Shown here piece after piece: positions 17,364 through 25,318 of a stretch of DNA of 64,000 nucleotides. The position numbers were made by a program, and so were the translations under genes. Under the pieces are notes generated by a model. That model did no database searches. It was not told where the DNA came from and saw only the letters and a program-made list of their open reading frames with translations. Origin of the DNA: Spongorhabdus nitratireducens (GTDB taxonomy: Bacteria > Pseudomonadota > Gammaproteobacteria > Pseudomonadales > Endozoicomonadaceae); the NCBI GenBank assembly GCA_947387575.1, contig CANDOC010000004.1:62001-126000 (forward strand), in the 5' to 3' direction. How positions within the stretch are numbered: the stretch's first letter is position 1; each line of letters starts with the position of its first letter.

Positions 17364-17858
17364 TTAAAGATCATAATTCTCTTCGTCCCTAAGCTCAGTC
17401 AGATTGATCAGTCGCTGATTGCTGCTGCCTCGCCAGGCCAGCGTCAGGTCACGTTTATCCGCCTCGTACTTGCCATCGATCAGGGTATCAACAAATTCAA
17501 CAACCTGCTGTTGCTTGTCTGATAATCCTTCCAGGGTATACCCGGTCCAGAGCCAGATATCCTTGTCCGGATAGGTAGTCTTGACCCGTTTAACCAGCTT
17601 GAGAACCGAATCAAGGTTGTTCGGAAAAAGCGGATCTCCCCCGGAAAGGGAGAGCCCGTCACGCACCACCCGGGTATCACCCAGATCCCTGATAATCTGT
17701 TCTTCAGTTTCTTCTGTATAGGGATGCCCCTTTGAAGGATCCCAGGTCGAAGAGTTATGACAGCCGGCACAAAAATGCTCGCAACCACTGACAAACAAGG
17801 TGCATCGGGTGCCTACACCATTAACGACATCGATAGGATAATATTGCTGGTAATTCAT
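17364..17858 (-). CDS. nrdG: Anaerobic ribonucleotide reductase activating enzyme
   Basis: A 164-residue radical SAM protein. The cluster-binding motif is CEHFCAGC (CxxxCxxC) near residues 26-33, preceded by NGVGTRCTLFVSG and followed by the SAM-binding SLSGGDPLFP. It generates the glycyl radical on NrdD under anoxic conditions. It lies 67 bases downstream of nrdD on the same strand, with a 9-bp hairpin in between. Confidence 0.95.
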   Translation of the reverse strand: MNYQQYYPIDVVNGVGTRCTLFVSGCEHFCAGCHNSSTWDPSKGHPYTEETEEQIIRDLGDTRVVRDGLSLSGGDPLFPNNLDSVLKLVKRVKTTYPDKDIWLWTGYTLEGLSDKQQQVVEFVDTLIDGKYEADKRDLTLAWRGSSNQRLINLTELRDEENYDL

Positions 17859-17872
17859 AGTCAGTCTGCAGT

Positions 17873-17894
17873 GGCTCCTGTGAATACAGGAGCC
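17873..17894 (-). promoter_or_regulatory. Intercistronic hairpin between nrdD and nrdG
   Basis: A 9-bp perfect stem (GGCTCCTGT/ACAGGAGCC) with a GAAT loop lies in the 67-base gap. No U-tract follows, so it is more likely an mRNA-stability or attenuation element that gives more NrdD than NrdG. Confidence 0.5.
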
Positions 17895-17925
17895 GGAAAG
17901 TAAATAATCGTGGGCGACTTCGGGA

Positions 17926-20043
17926 TTAAAGGTGCTTTACCCGCCGTACGACTTCTTCCTGTTTGCCCTGAATAAATGGCCGACTGTTGGGCTGACCTAG
18001 ATAACCACAGACCCGTCGGGTTACCGACATCCGTGAAGAGTCGCGATTCTTGCACTGAGGACATTCAAAGCCCCTATTGGTGGCATGAAACTCGCCTTCG
18101 TAACCGCATTCGTAGCAGGAGTCATTGGGAGTATTGGTGCCGTAGTAGGGAACCTTGTCGTAGGTATAGTCCCAGACGTTTTCCAGCGCCTTCAGGTTAT
18201 GAGCCATATTCGGGTATTCGCCGTAGCAGATAAACCCGCCGCTGGCATGCAGGGGGTAATCCATTTCAAAGTCGATCTTGTCGTACGGTGTGACCTTCTT
18301 CTGTACATCAAGATGGAATGAGTTGGTGTAATAGTTCTTGTCGGTGACATTGGGAACAATGCCGAACTCCTTGATATCCAGCCGGCAGAAACGGTCGCAG
18401 AGGCTTTCGCTGGGCGTAGAGTAAAGGCTGAAGCCGTATCCGGTCTCTTGTTTCCACCGTTCTACAACCGTGCGCAAATACTCAACAATGGCAATACCTT
18501 TCTGCCGCAGTGCCTCATTGTCATAAATATGAGCATTGCCGTACAGCGCATTGATGGTTTCATGAATGCCGATATAGCCCAGCGAGATCGATGCACGACC
18601 ATCTTTGAAGATCTTGCTGATCTTGTCCTCAGGTTTCAACCGGACTCCACAGGCACCTTCAATATAAAGAATCGGTGCCACACTGGCTCTGACGTTATCC
18701 AGCCGCTGAATACGGTTCATCAACGCATCTCTGGCAACCTCCAGACGCTGATCCAGTCTGCGGAAGAAATCTGTTTCGTCACTGCTTTCAATCGCAATAC
18801 GGGGCAAGTTAAGTGAGACCACGCCCAGGTTATTGCGGCCATCATGAACCAGCTGACCACCTTCCTCATAGACCCCCAGAAATGAACGACACCCCATTGG
18901 TGTTTTAAAGCTGCCGGTGATCTCAACCAGCTTGTCATAGTTCAGAATATCCGGATACATCCGCTTGCTGGCACACTGCAGCGCCAGCTGCTTGATATCA
19001 TAGTTCGGGTCTTCCAGTGCAAAGTTAACGCCCTTGCGAATAGCAAACACCAGTTTTGGAAATACCGGGGTTTTATGATTTTTGCCCAGCCCCTGAATCC
19101 GGTTGGAGAGAATCGACTTCTGGATCAGGCGTTCTTCCCAGCTTGTACCAAGACCAAACCCGAAGGTGACAAACGGTGTCTGGCCGTTAGCGGTATGCAG
19201 GGTATTAACCTCATATTCCAGCGCCTGATAGGCATCAAAGCAGTCGCGTTCGGTCATTTCCATGGCGTAATCACGTGCTTTCTCATCATCCTCGATCCAG
19301 CGCATACCCTGCTTGTAATGCTTGTCGAAAGTCTTGCGCACATACGGAGCATGAATCCGGTCGATCTCGTTGATGCTGGTGCCACCATAAATATGGCTGG
19401 AAACCTGGGCGATAATCTGGGCCGTAATCGCTGCCGCGGTGGTAATGGAGCGCGGTGTCTCGATCTCGGCATTTCCCATCCGGAAGCCATTGGTGAGCAT
19501 CCCCTCGACATCAATCAACATACAGTTGAACATGGGGAAAAATGGCGCATAATCCAGATCGTGGTAATGAATTTCACCGCGTTTGTGCGCCTCGGCCACA
19601 TGCCGGGGCAACAGATGCTGCAGGGCGTAGTGCCTGGCCACCACGCCGGCCAGCAGATCACGCTGGGTGGGTATAATCTTGCTGTCCTTGTTGGCATTCT
19701 CGTTAAGCAATTCATCATTGTCCTGATTAATGATGCTGAGAATGTCGCGGCTCAGGGTATTGCGTGACTCGCGCTGAATATCCCGGGTCTGGCGAAACTC
19801 GATATACTTGCGCGCAGCGTCCTTGTACTTGCTTCGCATCATCAGGTCTTCCACCTGATTCTGAATGCTGTAGATATCCACCTGGGGCTTGCCCTGAACC
19901 GACAGTTCCACTTCTTCGGCAACATGTCTGGCAAAATCATCATCCCTGACATGAGCATCATTCAGGGCACGGGTAACCGCCTTGATGATGCTGGTTGCGT
20001 CAAAAGGCTGGCGTGAACCGTCACGCTTGATGATGTCGGTCAT
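17926..20043 (-). CDS. nrdD: Anaerobic (class III) ribonucleoside-triphosphate reductase
   Basis: A 705-residue enzyme that makes deoxynucleotides without oxygen. The N-terminal ATP-cone (IIKRDGSRQPFDATSI) is followed by the ten-stranded barrel. The C-terminus has four cysteines of a zinc site (CYECG ... CPQC) and the glycyl-radical motif RVCGYLG. I chose the ATG at 20043, with GGAGAG upstream, since the alternative at 20103 would add 20 unrelated residues and run into a mobile element. A MITE (20087-20351) ends only 43 bases before this start, so the native promoter is either carried by the element or lies beyond it. Confidence 0.95.
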   Translation of the reverse strand: MTDIIKRDGSRQPFDATSIIKAVTRALNDAHVRDDDFARHVAEEVELSVQGKPQVDIYSIQNQVEDLMMRSKYKDAARKYIEFRQTRDIQRESRNTLSRDILSIINQDNDELLNENANKDSKIIPTQRDLLAGVVARHYALQHLLPRHVAEAHKRGEIHYHDLDYAPFFPMFNCMLIDVEGMLTNGFRMGNAEIETPRSITTAAAITAQIIAQVSSHIYGGTSINEIDRIHAPYVRKTFDKHYKQGMRWIEDDEKARDYAMEMTERDCFDAYQALEYEVNTLHTANGQTPFVTFGFGLGTSWEERLIQKSILSNRIQGLGKNHKTPVFPKLVFAIRKGVNFALEDPNYDIKQLALQCASKRMYPDILNYDKLVEITGSFKTPMGCRSFLGVYEEGGQLVHDGRNNLGVVSLNLPRIAIESSDETDFFRRLDQRLEVARDALMNRIQRLDNVRASVAPILYIEGACGVRLKPEDKISKIFKDGRASISLGYIGIHETINALYGNAHIYDNEALRQKGIAIVEYLRTVVERWKQETGYGFSLYSTPSESLCDRFCRLDIKEFGIVPNVTDKNYYTNSFHLDVQKKVTPYDKIDFEMDYPLHASGGFICYGEYPNMAHNLKALENVWDYTYDKVPYYGTNTPNDSCYECGYEGEFHATNRGFECPQCKNRDSSRMSVTRRVCGYLGQPNSRPFIQGKQEEVVRRVKHL

Positions 20044-20086
20044 TGGTCTCTCCGGGCTGTATCTCTGGCTGCATCTGGCTATGAAG

Positions 20087-20351
20087 CTAGGGGCTGTTGT
20101 CAATTAGACATACGACCAGCCGCTCATGGTTTACGCCAGGTTAGGCGCGAACTGTGCGGTGTGGTTATTCCACATAAACAGTGAGGAACGCGGCATGGCG
20201 TAAACCATGAACGGCCCTTCGGGTTCATCACACAAGCCCTCATGCCGCGTTGAACGACTTGAACATGGAACCACCATGCCCCTCATCGCTCGCCTCGCCT
20301 GAGGGCTTGTGTGATGAACTGGTCGAATGTCTAATTGTCAACAGCCCCTAG
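20087..20351. mobile_element. 265-bp MITE-like element in the nrdD leader
   Basis: Terminal inverted repeats of 33 bp (20087-20119 and 20319-20351) match with two mismatches and begin CTAGGGGCTGTTG. Directly inside the left end is a 20-bp arm (20119-20138) pairing with 20196-20215 (one mismatch). Directly inside the right end a 19-bp perfect pair (20224-20242 with 20300-20318) closes a second arm. No protein is encoded. The outer CTAG at both tips could be the duplicated target, as in some IS5-family (IS427-like) elements. Bases 20352-20594 between it and the HAD gene hold no gene. Confidence 0.85.
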
Positions 20352-20594
20352 GCAAGTACTGACTGACGGCGGAAGTCTCATGAATCGCACAGTTTGTGGT
20401 TTGCTGGCGATGCAGGCACAAGATGTTGTGTTTGGGCGGCGCTATACTGGCGCAAATCTACAGCGGGTTCAATCTTGACAAGCCAGAATCAGGCACGAAT
20501 CCCGGCAGTGTTTTTCCTTACCTGAAACATGCCTAGTTGATGCAACAACCACGAATAGAACAGTCCCTAATAACGTTATACAGCAGGAACGAAC

Positions 20595-21284
20595 ATGATT
20601 ATTGCCTTTGATGCAGACGACACTCTGTGGGTGAATGAACCCTACTTCAGAGAAGCGGAAGCTGCGCTGCTGGAAATGCTGTCCCGTTATTATCCGGGAG
20701 AAGACCTGCTGGACCGGTTGTACCAGCAGGAAATCAAGAATCTGAATATCTTTGGCTATGGCGCCAAGGCGTTCACCCTGTCGATGATCGAAAGTGCCAT
20801 CGAACTGTCCCATGGCAAAGTGTCCGGCAGTGAAATCCAGCGCATTATTGATCTGGGCAGAGGCATTATGTCGCAGCCGGTGAAACTGCTGAAAGGCGTT
20901 GAGGAAACCATCAAACAAATGTCTTCAGAGCATCAGCTGATGCTGATCACCAAGGGCGACCTGTTTGACCAGGAAAGTAAAATTGCCCGCTCAGGGTTGG
21001 CGGATTACTTCCGTATTATCGAGGTGGTGAGTGAAAAAGACGAAGCGACTTACAACCAGTTGCTGATTAAACACAATATCCAGCCGGATCAGTTCTGGAT
21101 GGTGGGTAACTCTCTGCGTTCCGATGTTCTGCCGATTGTAGAACTGGGTGGTCAGGCTGTGCATATTCCCTGCGATGTTGGTTGGGTACATGAACATGTC
21201 GATGTAGATGAGTCGACCCGTCAAACCTATCACGAACTGACCTGTATTGATCAGCTGCCGGAACTGATCAGTAAAACTGCTTGA
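20595..21284 (+). CDS. HAD-superfamily hydrolase
   Basis: A 229-residue haloacid-dehalogenase-type phosphatase with motif I FDADDTLW (nucleophile Asp and acid/base Asp near residues 5 and 7), motif II LITKGD, a motif III lysine (SKIARSGL) and motif IV MVGNSLRSD. A helical cap of about 90 residues lies between motifs I and II, as in subfamily C1 enzymes. Substrate unknown; small phosphorylated metabolites are usual. It is divergent from nrdD, and their shared upstream region contains the 265-bp MITE. Confidence 0.85.
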   Translation: MIIAFDADDTLWVNEPYFREAEAALLEMLSRYYPGEDLLDRLYQQEIKNLNIFGYGAKAFTLSMIESAIELSHGKVSGSEIQRIIDLGRGIMSQPVKLLKGVEETIKQMSSEHQLMLITKGDLFDQESKIARSGLADYFRIIEVVSEKDEATYNQLLIKHNIQPDQFWMVGNSLRSDVLPIVELGGQAVHIPCDVGWVHEHVDVDESTRQTYHELTCIDQLPELISKTA

Positions 21285-21392
21285 GAACTACTCGTAACTC
21301 CAGAGGCGCTAACTTGAATTTTTTTTCAAGTTTGCCGCTATAGAATCACCGCACTAATGCCCTGTCATCAGTGCGTGTGAGGAGTTGCGGGT

Positions 21393-22208
21393 TTGAAGCA
21401 AAAATTAAAAGGTGTCTTGAGTCTTCCGGCAATATGCGTCGGCGGGCTGGTTGCCGGATTGGCCAGCACAATGGCTCATGCGGCGATCATTGATGATGAA
21501 ATGGTCAGTGTGCCAGCTGGCTCGTTCCAGATGGGATGTAATCTGGATTATGACCCCATTTGTTATTACGCACCCGATGAAAAACAGCACAAGGTCAATC
21601 TTGATGCGTTTGAGATTGATAAATACGAGGTCACTTTCCGCCGTTATCAGAAGTGTGTTGATGCCGGCAAATGTACGCCTCCTGCCGTCGGCGGAGCACT
21701 GAATTATGGCTGGCCCGGCGTTGAGTTATATCCTGTCAATGGTGTGACATGGTACCAGGCCAAAGCCTTCTGTGAGTATGAAAAGAAGCGGCTGCCAACA
21801 GAAGCTGAATGGGAAAAGGCCGCCCGAGGCACAGATCAGCGCACCTATCCCTGGGGTTGGGAAGAACCGGACTGCAAGCGGGCCGTTGTCGACAGTCCAA
21901 ATGCCGGAGCGCTGGGATGCAAAACCGGTAATACCATGAATGTCGGCTCCAAGCCGGAAGGGCAGTCTCCTTACGGCGCCATGGATATGGCGGGCAATCT
22001 GTGGGAATGGACCGCGGACTGGCACAGCGATACCTATTACAACCAGAGTCCTGAACGAAACCCCCAAGGGCCGGAACAGGGGCATTACAAAACCGCCCGG
22101 GGCGGAGATTTCTTCAGCCGGCAGGGTTATGAAGTCCGGACAACCAGCCGTTTCCCCTACTACCCCTCCAACTACAGCATTGCCATTGGCTTTCGCTGCG
22201 CCCGCTAG
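21393..22208 (+). CDS. Secreted SUMF1-fold protein, copy 1
   Basis: A 271-residue protein starting at TTG, with GAGGAG eight bases upstream. A signal peptide ends near MAHA, then comes a formylglycine-generating-enzyme (SUMF1) domain: MVSVPAGSFQMGC, NGVTWYQAKAFCEY, RLPTEAEWEKAARG, GAMDMAGNLWEWTADW and the closing GFRCAR. The pair of active-site cysteines in true sulfatase-activating enzymes (in the segment after the RGG motif) is absent, and no sulfatase is nearby. Several other cysteines suggest disulfides in the periplasm. A close paralogue follows 21 bases downstream, implying tandem duplication. Confidence 0.85.
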   Translation: MKQKLKGVLSLPAICVGGLVAGLASTMAHAAIIDDEMVSVPAGSFQMGCNLDYDPICYYAPDEKQHKVNLDAFEIDKYEVTFRRYQKCVDAGKCTPPAVGGALNYGWPGVELYPVNGVTWYQAKAFCEYEKKRLPTEAEWEKAARGTDQRTYPWGWEEPDCKRAVVDSPNAGALGCKTGNTMNVGSKPEGQSPYGAMDMAGNLWEWTADWHSDTYYNQSPERNPQGPEQGHYKTARGGDFFSRQGYEVRTTSRFPYYPSNYSIAIGFRCAR

Positions 22209-22229
22209 CCTGACAAGGAGTACTTTTAG

Positions 22230-23048
22230 ATGGAACGTGGCTTTTCACTCTTGCCCCTGCTGTTTTCGAGCCTGACCCTTATTGCTTCATCTATTGCGGT
22301 GGGCAGTATCAATGATACCGAAATGGTTCAGATTCCGGCCGGTGAGTTCACCATGGGTTGCAGCGAGCAGGACACGAAGAATAACCGGATATGTGTTGAT
22401 TCAAAGCCAGCCCACAAGGTTTATCTTGATGGCTATAAAATTGACAAGTACATGGTCACCTATCGCCGCTATAACAAGTGTCAGGAGGAGGGTGCCTGTA
22501 CCGAACTATTCTATGGCTCGGCCTGTAATGCCGGTATGTCATGGAACAGTGATCACCCGGTGAACTGTGTCGACTGGCACCAGGCCAAAGCCTTGTGTGA
22601 ATTTGAAGGCAAGCGGCTGCCAACCGAAGCCGAATGGGAGAAGGCGGCAAGAGGCACCGATGGCCGGATGTTCCCGTGGGGAAATCAATCAGCTTCCTGT
22701 GATCTGGCCGTTATGAACCAGAAAACTGGCAGCAATACCATGGGTCCCGGTTGCGGTGCCGGTACCACCCAGCCGATCGGTTCCAAACCGGCCGGTGCAT
22801 CACCCTACGGTGTTATGGATATGGCGGGTAATTTGTTTGAATGGACTGCGGACTGGTTCAGTACAAGTTATTTTGCGAACAGTCCAAAGAACAACCCGAA
22901 AGGCCCTGACTCCGGTGAATTCAAGGTACTTAGAGGCAGTAGCTGGCTGATGCGTACGGATGACGGGCTGGCTTCCAATGTCCGTTCGGGTTACGCACCG
23001 CTTGGTCAGGGCTATGTTGTCGGCTTTCGCTGTGCGAAAAATCTGTAA
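22230..23048 (+). CDS. Secreted SUMF1-fold protein, copy 2
   Basis: A 272-residue paralogue of the preceding gene, sharing its order of motifs (MVQIPAGEFTMGC, NCVDWHQAKALCEFEGK, RLPTEAEWEKAARG, GVMDMAGNLFEWTADW, GFRCAK) and an N-terminal signal peptide. AAGGAG precedes its ATG. Like copy 1 it lacks the catalytic cysteines expected of a formylglycine-generating enzyme, so the domain may serve in binding, as in many bacterial SUMF1 proteins. Its extra cysteine pattern (CTELFYGSAC) differs from copy 1, pointing to divergence after duplication. Confidence 0.85.
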   Translation: MERGFSLLPLLFSSLTLIASSIAVGSINDTEMVQIPAGEFTMGCSEQDTKNNRICVDSKPAHKVYLDGYKIDKYMVTYRRYNKCQEEGACTELFYGSACNAGMSWNSDHPVNCVDWHQAKALCEFEGKRLPTEAEWEKAARGTDGRMFPWGNQSASCDLAVMNQKTGSNTMGPGCGAGTTQPIGSKPAGASPYGVMDMAGNLFEWTADWFSTSYFANSPKNNPKGPDSGEFKVLRGSSWLMRTDDGLASNVRSGYAPLGQGYVVGFRCAKNL

Positions 23049-23088
23049 TAACGCAGATAATTCTTGAATAAAAATACTGAACCTTCTG

Positions 23089-23119
23089 ATCTGCCGCTGG
23101 CTAATCCCCGGCGGCAGAT
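23089..23119 (-). terminator. Terminator between the SUMF1 pair and the TetR gene
   Basis: A 9-bp perfect stem (ATCTGCCGC/GCGGCAGAT) with a 13-base loop lies at the convergent ends of copy 2 and the TetR gene, touching the TetR stop codon. On the minus strand a T-rich stretch (TATTTTTATT) follows about a dozen bases later. Confidence 0.5.
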
Positions 23120-23781
23120 TAACTTCCAGGCTGTTGAAGTATCAGGCGACGAAGTACTTTTTTTAACATGGCTTCAGCATGAAGCACGGAAGCCTCGGAG
23201 TAATTGGCAAGCAACACTCTTTCGGCAATAAACCACAGCAAAGCCATTAACTGCACCGCATCGGTTTCGGGATCGGATGTCTGCAGCTGCTCCAGGAACT
23301 CTCTCATAGCCCCCAGATCCTTTTCATCCTGTGCCATCAGGGCTTTTTTCAGGCGGGCATTCTGCAGGGTTTCGTTTCGAAAAATACGATCCAGCAGAAT
23401 AAAGTCTCTGGCATCAGGATCACCAGAGCAAAGCATCGACCGAATGGCCCCCGCATATTCCTCAACAACACGAATCCTGACTTCAGCCTGTAGCAATTCA
23501 CTGCTGTTGTAGGGGCTGACAATGAATAAACCGACATTTCGAACCGCCGACATCTCCTTCTGATAAGCATCCAGATAGTAGTCGAAGGTCTCGCGAATCA
23601 GGTTATCAATATCCTTAAAGTAATAAGCCGCTGCGCTGGGCGTAACGCCTGCCACTTCCGCGATGGTTTTGTACTTTACCTGTCGCATGCCTGCCTTGAG
23701 CATGATCTGCAGTGTCGCATCCAGGATGGCCTGTTTACTGGCTTTACCATCAGCACGGGTGACGGTTCGGGAAGAAGGCAT
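23119..23781 (-). CDS. TetR-family transcriptional regulator
   Basis: A 220-residue regulator. The N-terminal helix-turn-helix (residues about 14-60) reads AILDATLQIMLKAGM ... TIAEVAGVTPSAAAYYFKD, the typical TetR arrangement, followed by a helical ligand-binding domain. It is transcribed away from the acyl-CoA-dehydrogenase-like gene across a 274-bp region and may repress it, in line with the many TetR repressors of acyl-CoA metabolism. Ligand and operator are not identifiable. Confidence 0.87.
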   Translation of the reverse strand: MPSSRTVTRADGKASKQAILDATLQIMLKAGMRQVKYKTIAEVAGVTPSAAAYYFKDIDNLIRETFDYYLDAYQKEMSAVRNVGLFIVSPYNSSELLQAEVRIRVVEEYAGAIRSMLCSGDPDARDFILLDRIFRNETLQNARLKKALMAQDEKDLGAMREFLEQLQTSDPETDAVQLMALLWFIAERVLLANYSEASVLHAEAMLKKVLRRLILQQPGS

Positions 23782-24055
23782 AGTCGCTTATGGAAGAATA
23801 ATCGGAGCATGAATATAAAATGCGAGGCCGAACTTGGAAAGCGTGGCGGTAGCAACAGCCTTTCCGCCCCATAAAATGTTGGCTTTTTCTCTTATATATG
23901 GCTTTTCAGCGGTCTTATCTCTGATTATGCTAGGAGTTATTGGTAGAAAGAACTGCCATAAGCCGAAATAAGAAGAACAGTCATGCCTTCTACCGGGCTG
24001 CAGCAGTAAACCAGTCGTTTGTTTTTCTGCTCGGTCAGAATGGAACTCTCTACGC

Positions 24056-25027
24056 ATGAGGAAGTGCCGTTTGAACAGTGATGTGCTGGCTGGAGTGCTG
24101 GCGGGCCGTTACAAGCCGCATCCGCTGGAATGTGCCAATGGCTGGAAAAAATACTGGCGTAGTCGTCGACTGCCAGGGCAGGGAATTGAACGAGCGCTGG
24201 TGGCCGGAGCTGAATCATGCAGCCCGGCATGGGCGCTGGCATCCGGTTATCAACTGGCGGTGCAGGCGTTGTTGCCGGATCTGGTACCGGATCAGGCACT
24301 GGCTGCATTATGTGTTAATGAAACCGGTGGTTCATGTCCCAAGGCAATCGAAGCCAATGTGGTCTGGAAAGGCAAAAAAGGTCTGCTTAATGGTTTCAAA
24401 ACATTTGTTACCGGAGGCGAACTGGCGGAACAGTTATTTGTTGCCGTCAATACCGGAGACTCTCACAAGGGCAAGCCCTGCATTGCATTGTTAAAAACAT
24501 CGCTGGCCCGACGCGGGGTCAGTCTGCAGACCATGTTCCCTCTGCCGTTTGCACCCGAACTGCCCCATGCATCTATCGTGCTTGAGGATGTACCGGTAAC
24601 AGTGGCGGATATTCTGCCCGGTGAAGCCTGGCAGACCTATATCGACTCATTCCGGACGGTGGAAGACCTGTACATTATGGCGGCCATGCTGGGTCATATG
24701 GTCAGCCATCTGGTAAAGCAGGAGCATCTGCCAACGGCAGAGCGGGGCATTACCCTGTTTATGGCTATGAGCGGGATTGAGTGTCAGGGCTACGGATCAC
24801 CGCTGGCGCATATCGGTATCGGTGGCTGTATGAAACTGCTGGAAGAGTTTGCGGCTGATGCTATGGCTGCAGTAGACCCCCGAATGGCGGCAATCTGGCA
24901 ACGGGATTTATCAGTGATTGAAGTCGCATCCCGCTCCCGGGATCAGCGCCGGCGTAAAGCCTGGTATGAAGTGCAAACGCCAAGACTGTGGAATGACAGT
25001 GAAGTTCAGGGAGCGTTATTTAATTAA
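24056..25027 (+). CDS. Acyl-CoA-dehydrogenase-like protein
   Basis: A 323-residue protein with the middle beta-domain signature of acyl-CoA dehydrogenases (LCVNETGGSCPKAIEANV ... LLNGFKTFVTGGELAEQ, matching the FAD/substrate-binding segment) and a C-terminal helical bundle. It is about 60 residues shorter than usual, with the N-terminal helical domain reduced. I cannot identify the catalytic glutamate with confidence, so activity is uncertain. The ATG at 24056 has no clear ribosome site; a TTG at 24071 would have GAGGAAG in front. It is divergent from a TetR regulator, which may control it. Confidence 0.65.
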   Translation: MRKCRLNSDVLAGVLAGRYKPHPLECANGWKKYWRSRRLPGQGIERALVAGAESCSPAWALASGYQLAVQALLPDLVPDQALAALCVNETGGSCPKAIEANVVWKGKKGLLNGFKTFVTGGELAEQLFVAVNTGDSHKGKPCIALLKTSLARRGVSLQTMFPLPFAPELPHASIVLEDVPVTVADILPGEAWQTYIDSFRTVEDLYIMAAMLGHMVSHLVKQEHLPTAERGITLFMAMSGIECQGYGSPLAHIGIGGCMKLLEEFAADAMAAVDPRMAAIWQRDLSVIEVASRSRDQRRRKAWYEVQTPRLWNDSEVQGALFN

Positions 25028-25095
25028 GCCGTATCGCTGTTAGCTGTAATTGTTACCAACAACCACTTCAGAATCTTATCTATACTGTATTGCCA

Positions 25096-25216
25096 GTGAC
25101 GCAGGGTGCCGAAATCCAGTCAGGTTTGACTTGATCAAAACTGACTGCAGGGGCTGAGATCCGTTATGGAAACCTGATGAACCTGATCCGGTTAGTACCG
25201 GCGGAGGGATTGTCAT
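25096..25216 (+). promoter_or_regulatory. TPP riboswitch (THI element)
   Basis: The conserved aptamer parts occur in order: GCAGGGTGCC (25101-25110), GGGGCTGAGATCC with the invariant CTGAGA, AACCTGATGAACCTGATC, and the closing GCGGAGGGA (25201-25209). The weak P1 helix can form between TGAC (25097-25100) and GTCA (25212-25215). It senses thiamine pyrophosphate and stands about 100 bases before a THI5-like thiamine-biosynthesis gene, as expected for feedback control. Confidence 0.93.
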
Positions 25217-25271
25217 CTGCTATCCATTGCTATCAATATCTTTACTTCTATTGCATCCGGCATGCCTTCGT

Positions 25272-25318
25272 CATTTTGCCTGTAATTCAGCCGTGACAAT
25301 TTTTCTGGAGGCAAAATG
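25272..25318 (+). promoter_or_regulatory. Start-codon-sequestering helix of the TPP riboswitch
   Basis: CATTTTGCCT at 25272-25281 is the exact complement of AGGCAAAATG at 25309-25318, which contains the end of the Shine-Dalgarno sequence and the ATG of the next gene. The loop contains TGACAAT (25294-25300), which can instead pair with ATTGTCA (25209-25215), the 3' side of the riboswitch P1. This gives two exclusive folds, consistent with translational OFF control by TPP. The pairing is seen; the mechanism is inferred. Confidence 0.6.

Noticed and set aside
20469-20918. 149-codon minus-strand frame overlapping the HAD gene
   Set aside because: It is a shadow of the HAD hydrolase coding sequence.
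21393-23048. Sulfatase-activating formylglycine-generating enzymes
   Set aside because: The cysteines needed for catalysis are missing and no sulfatase gene is nearby.
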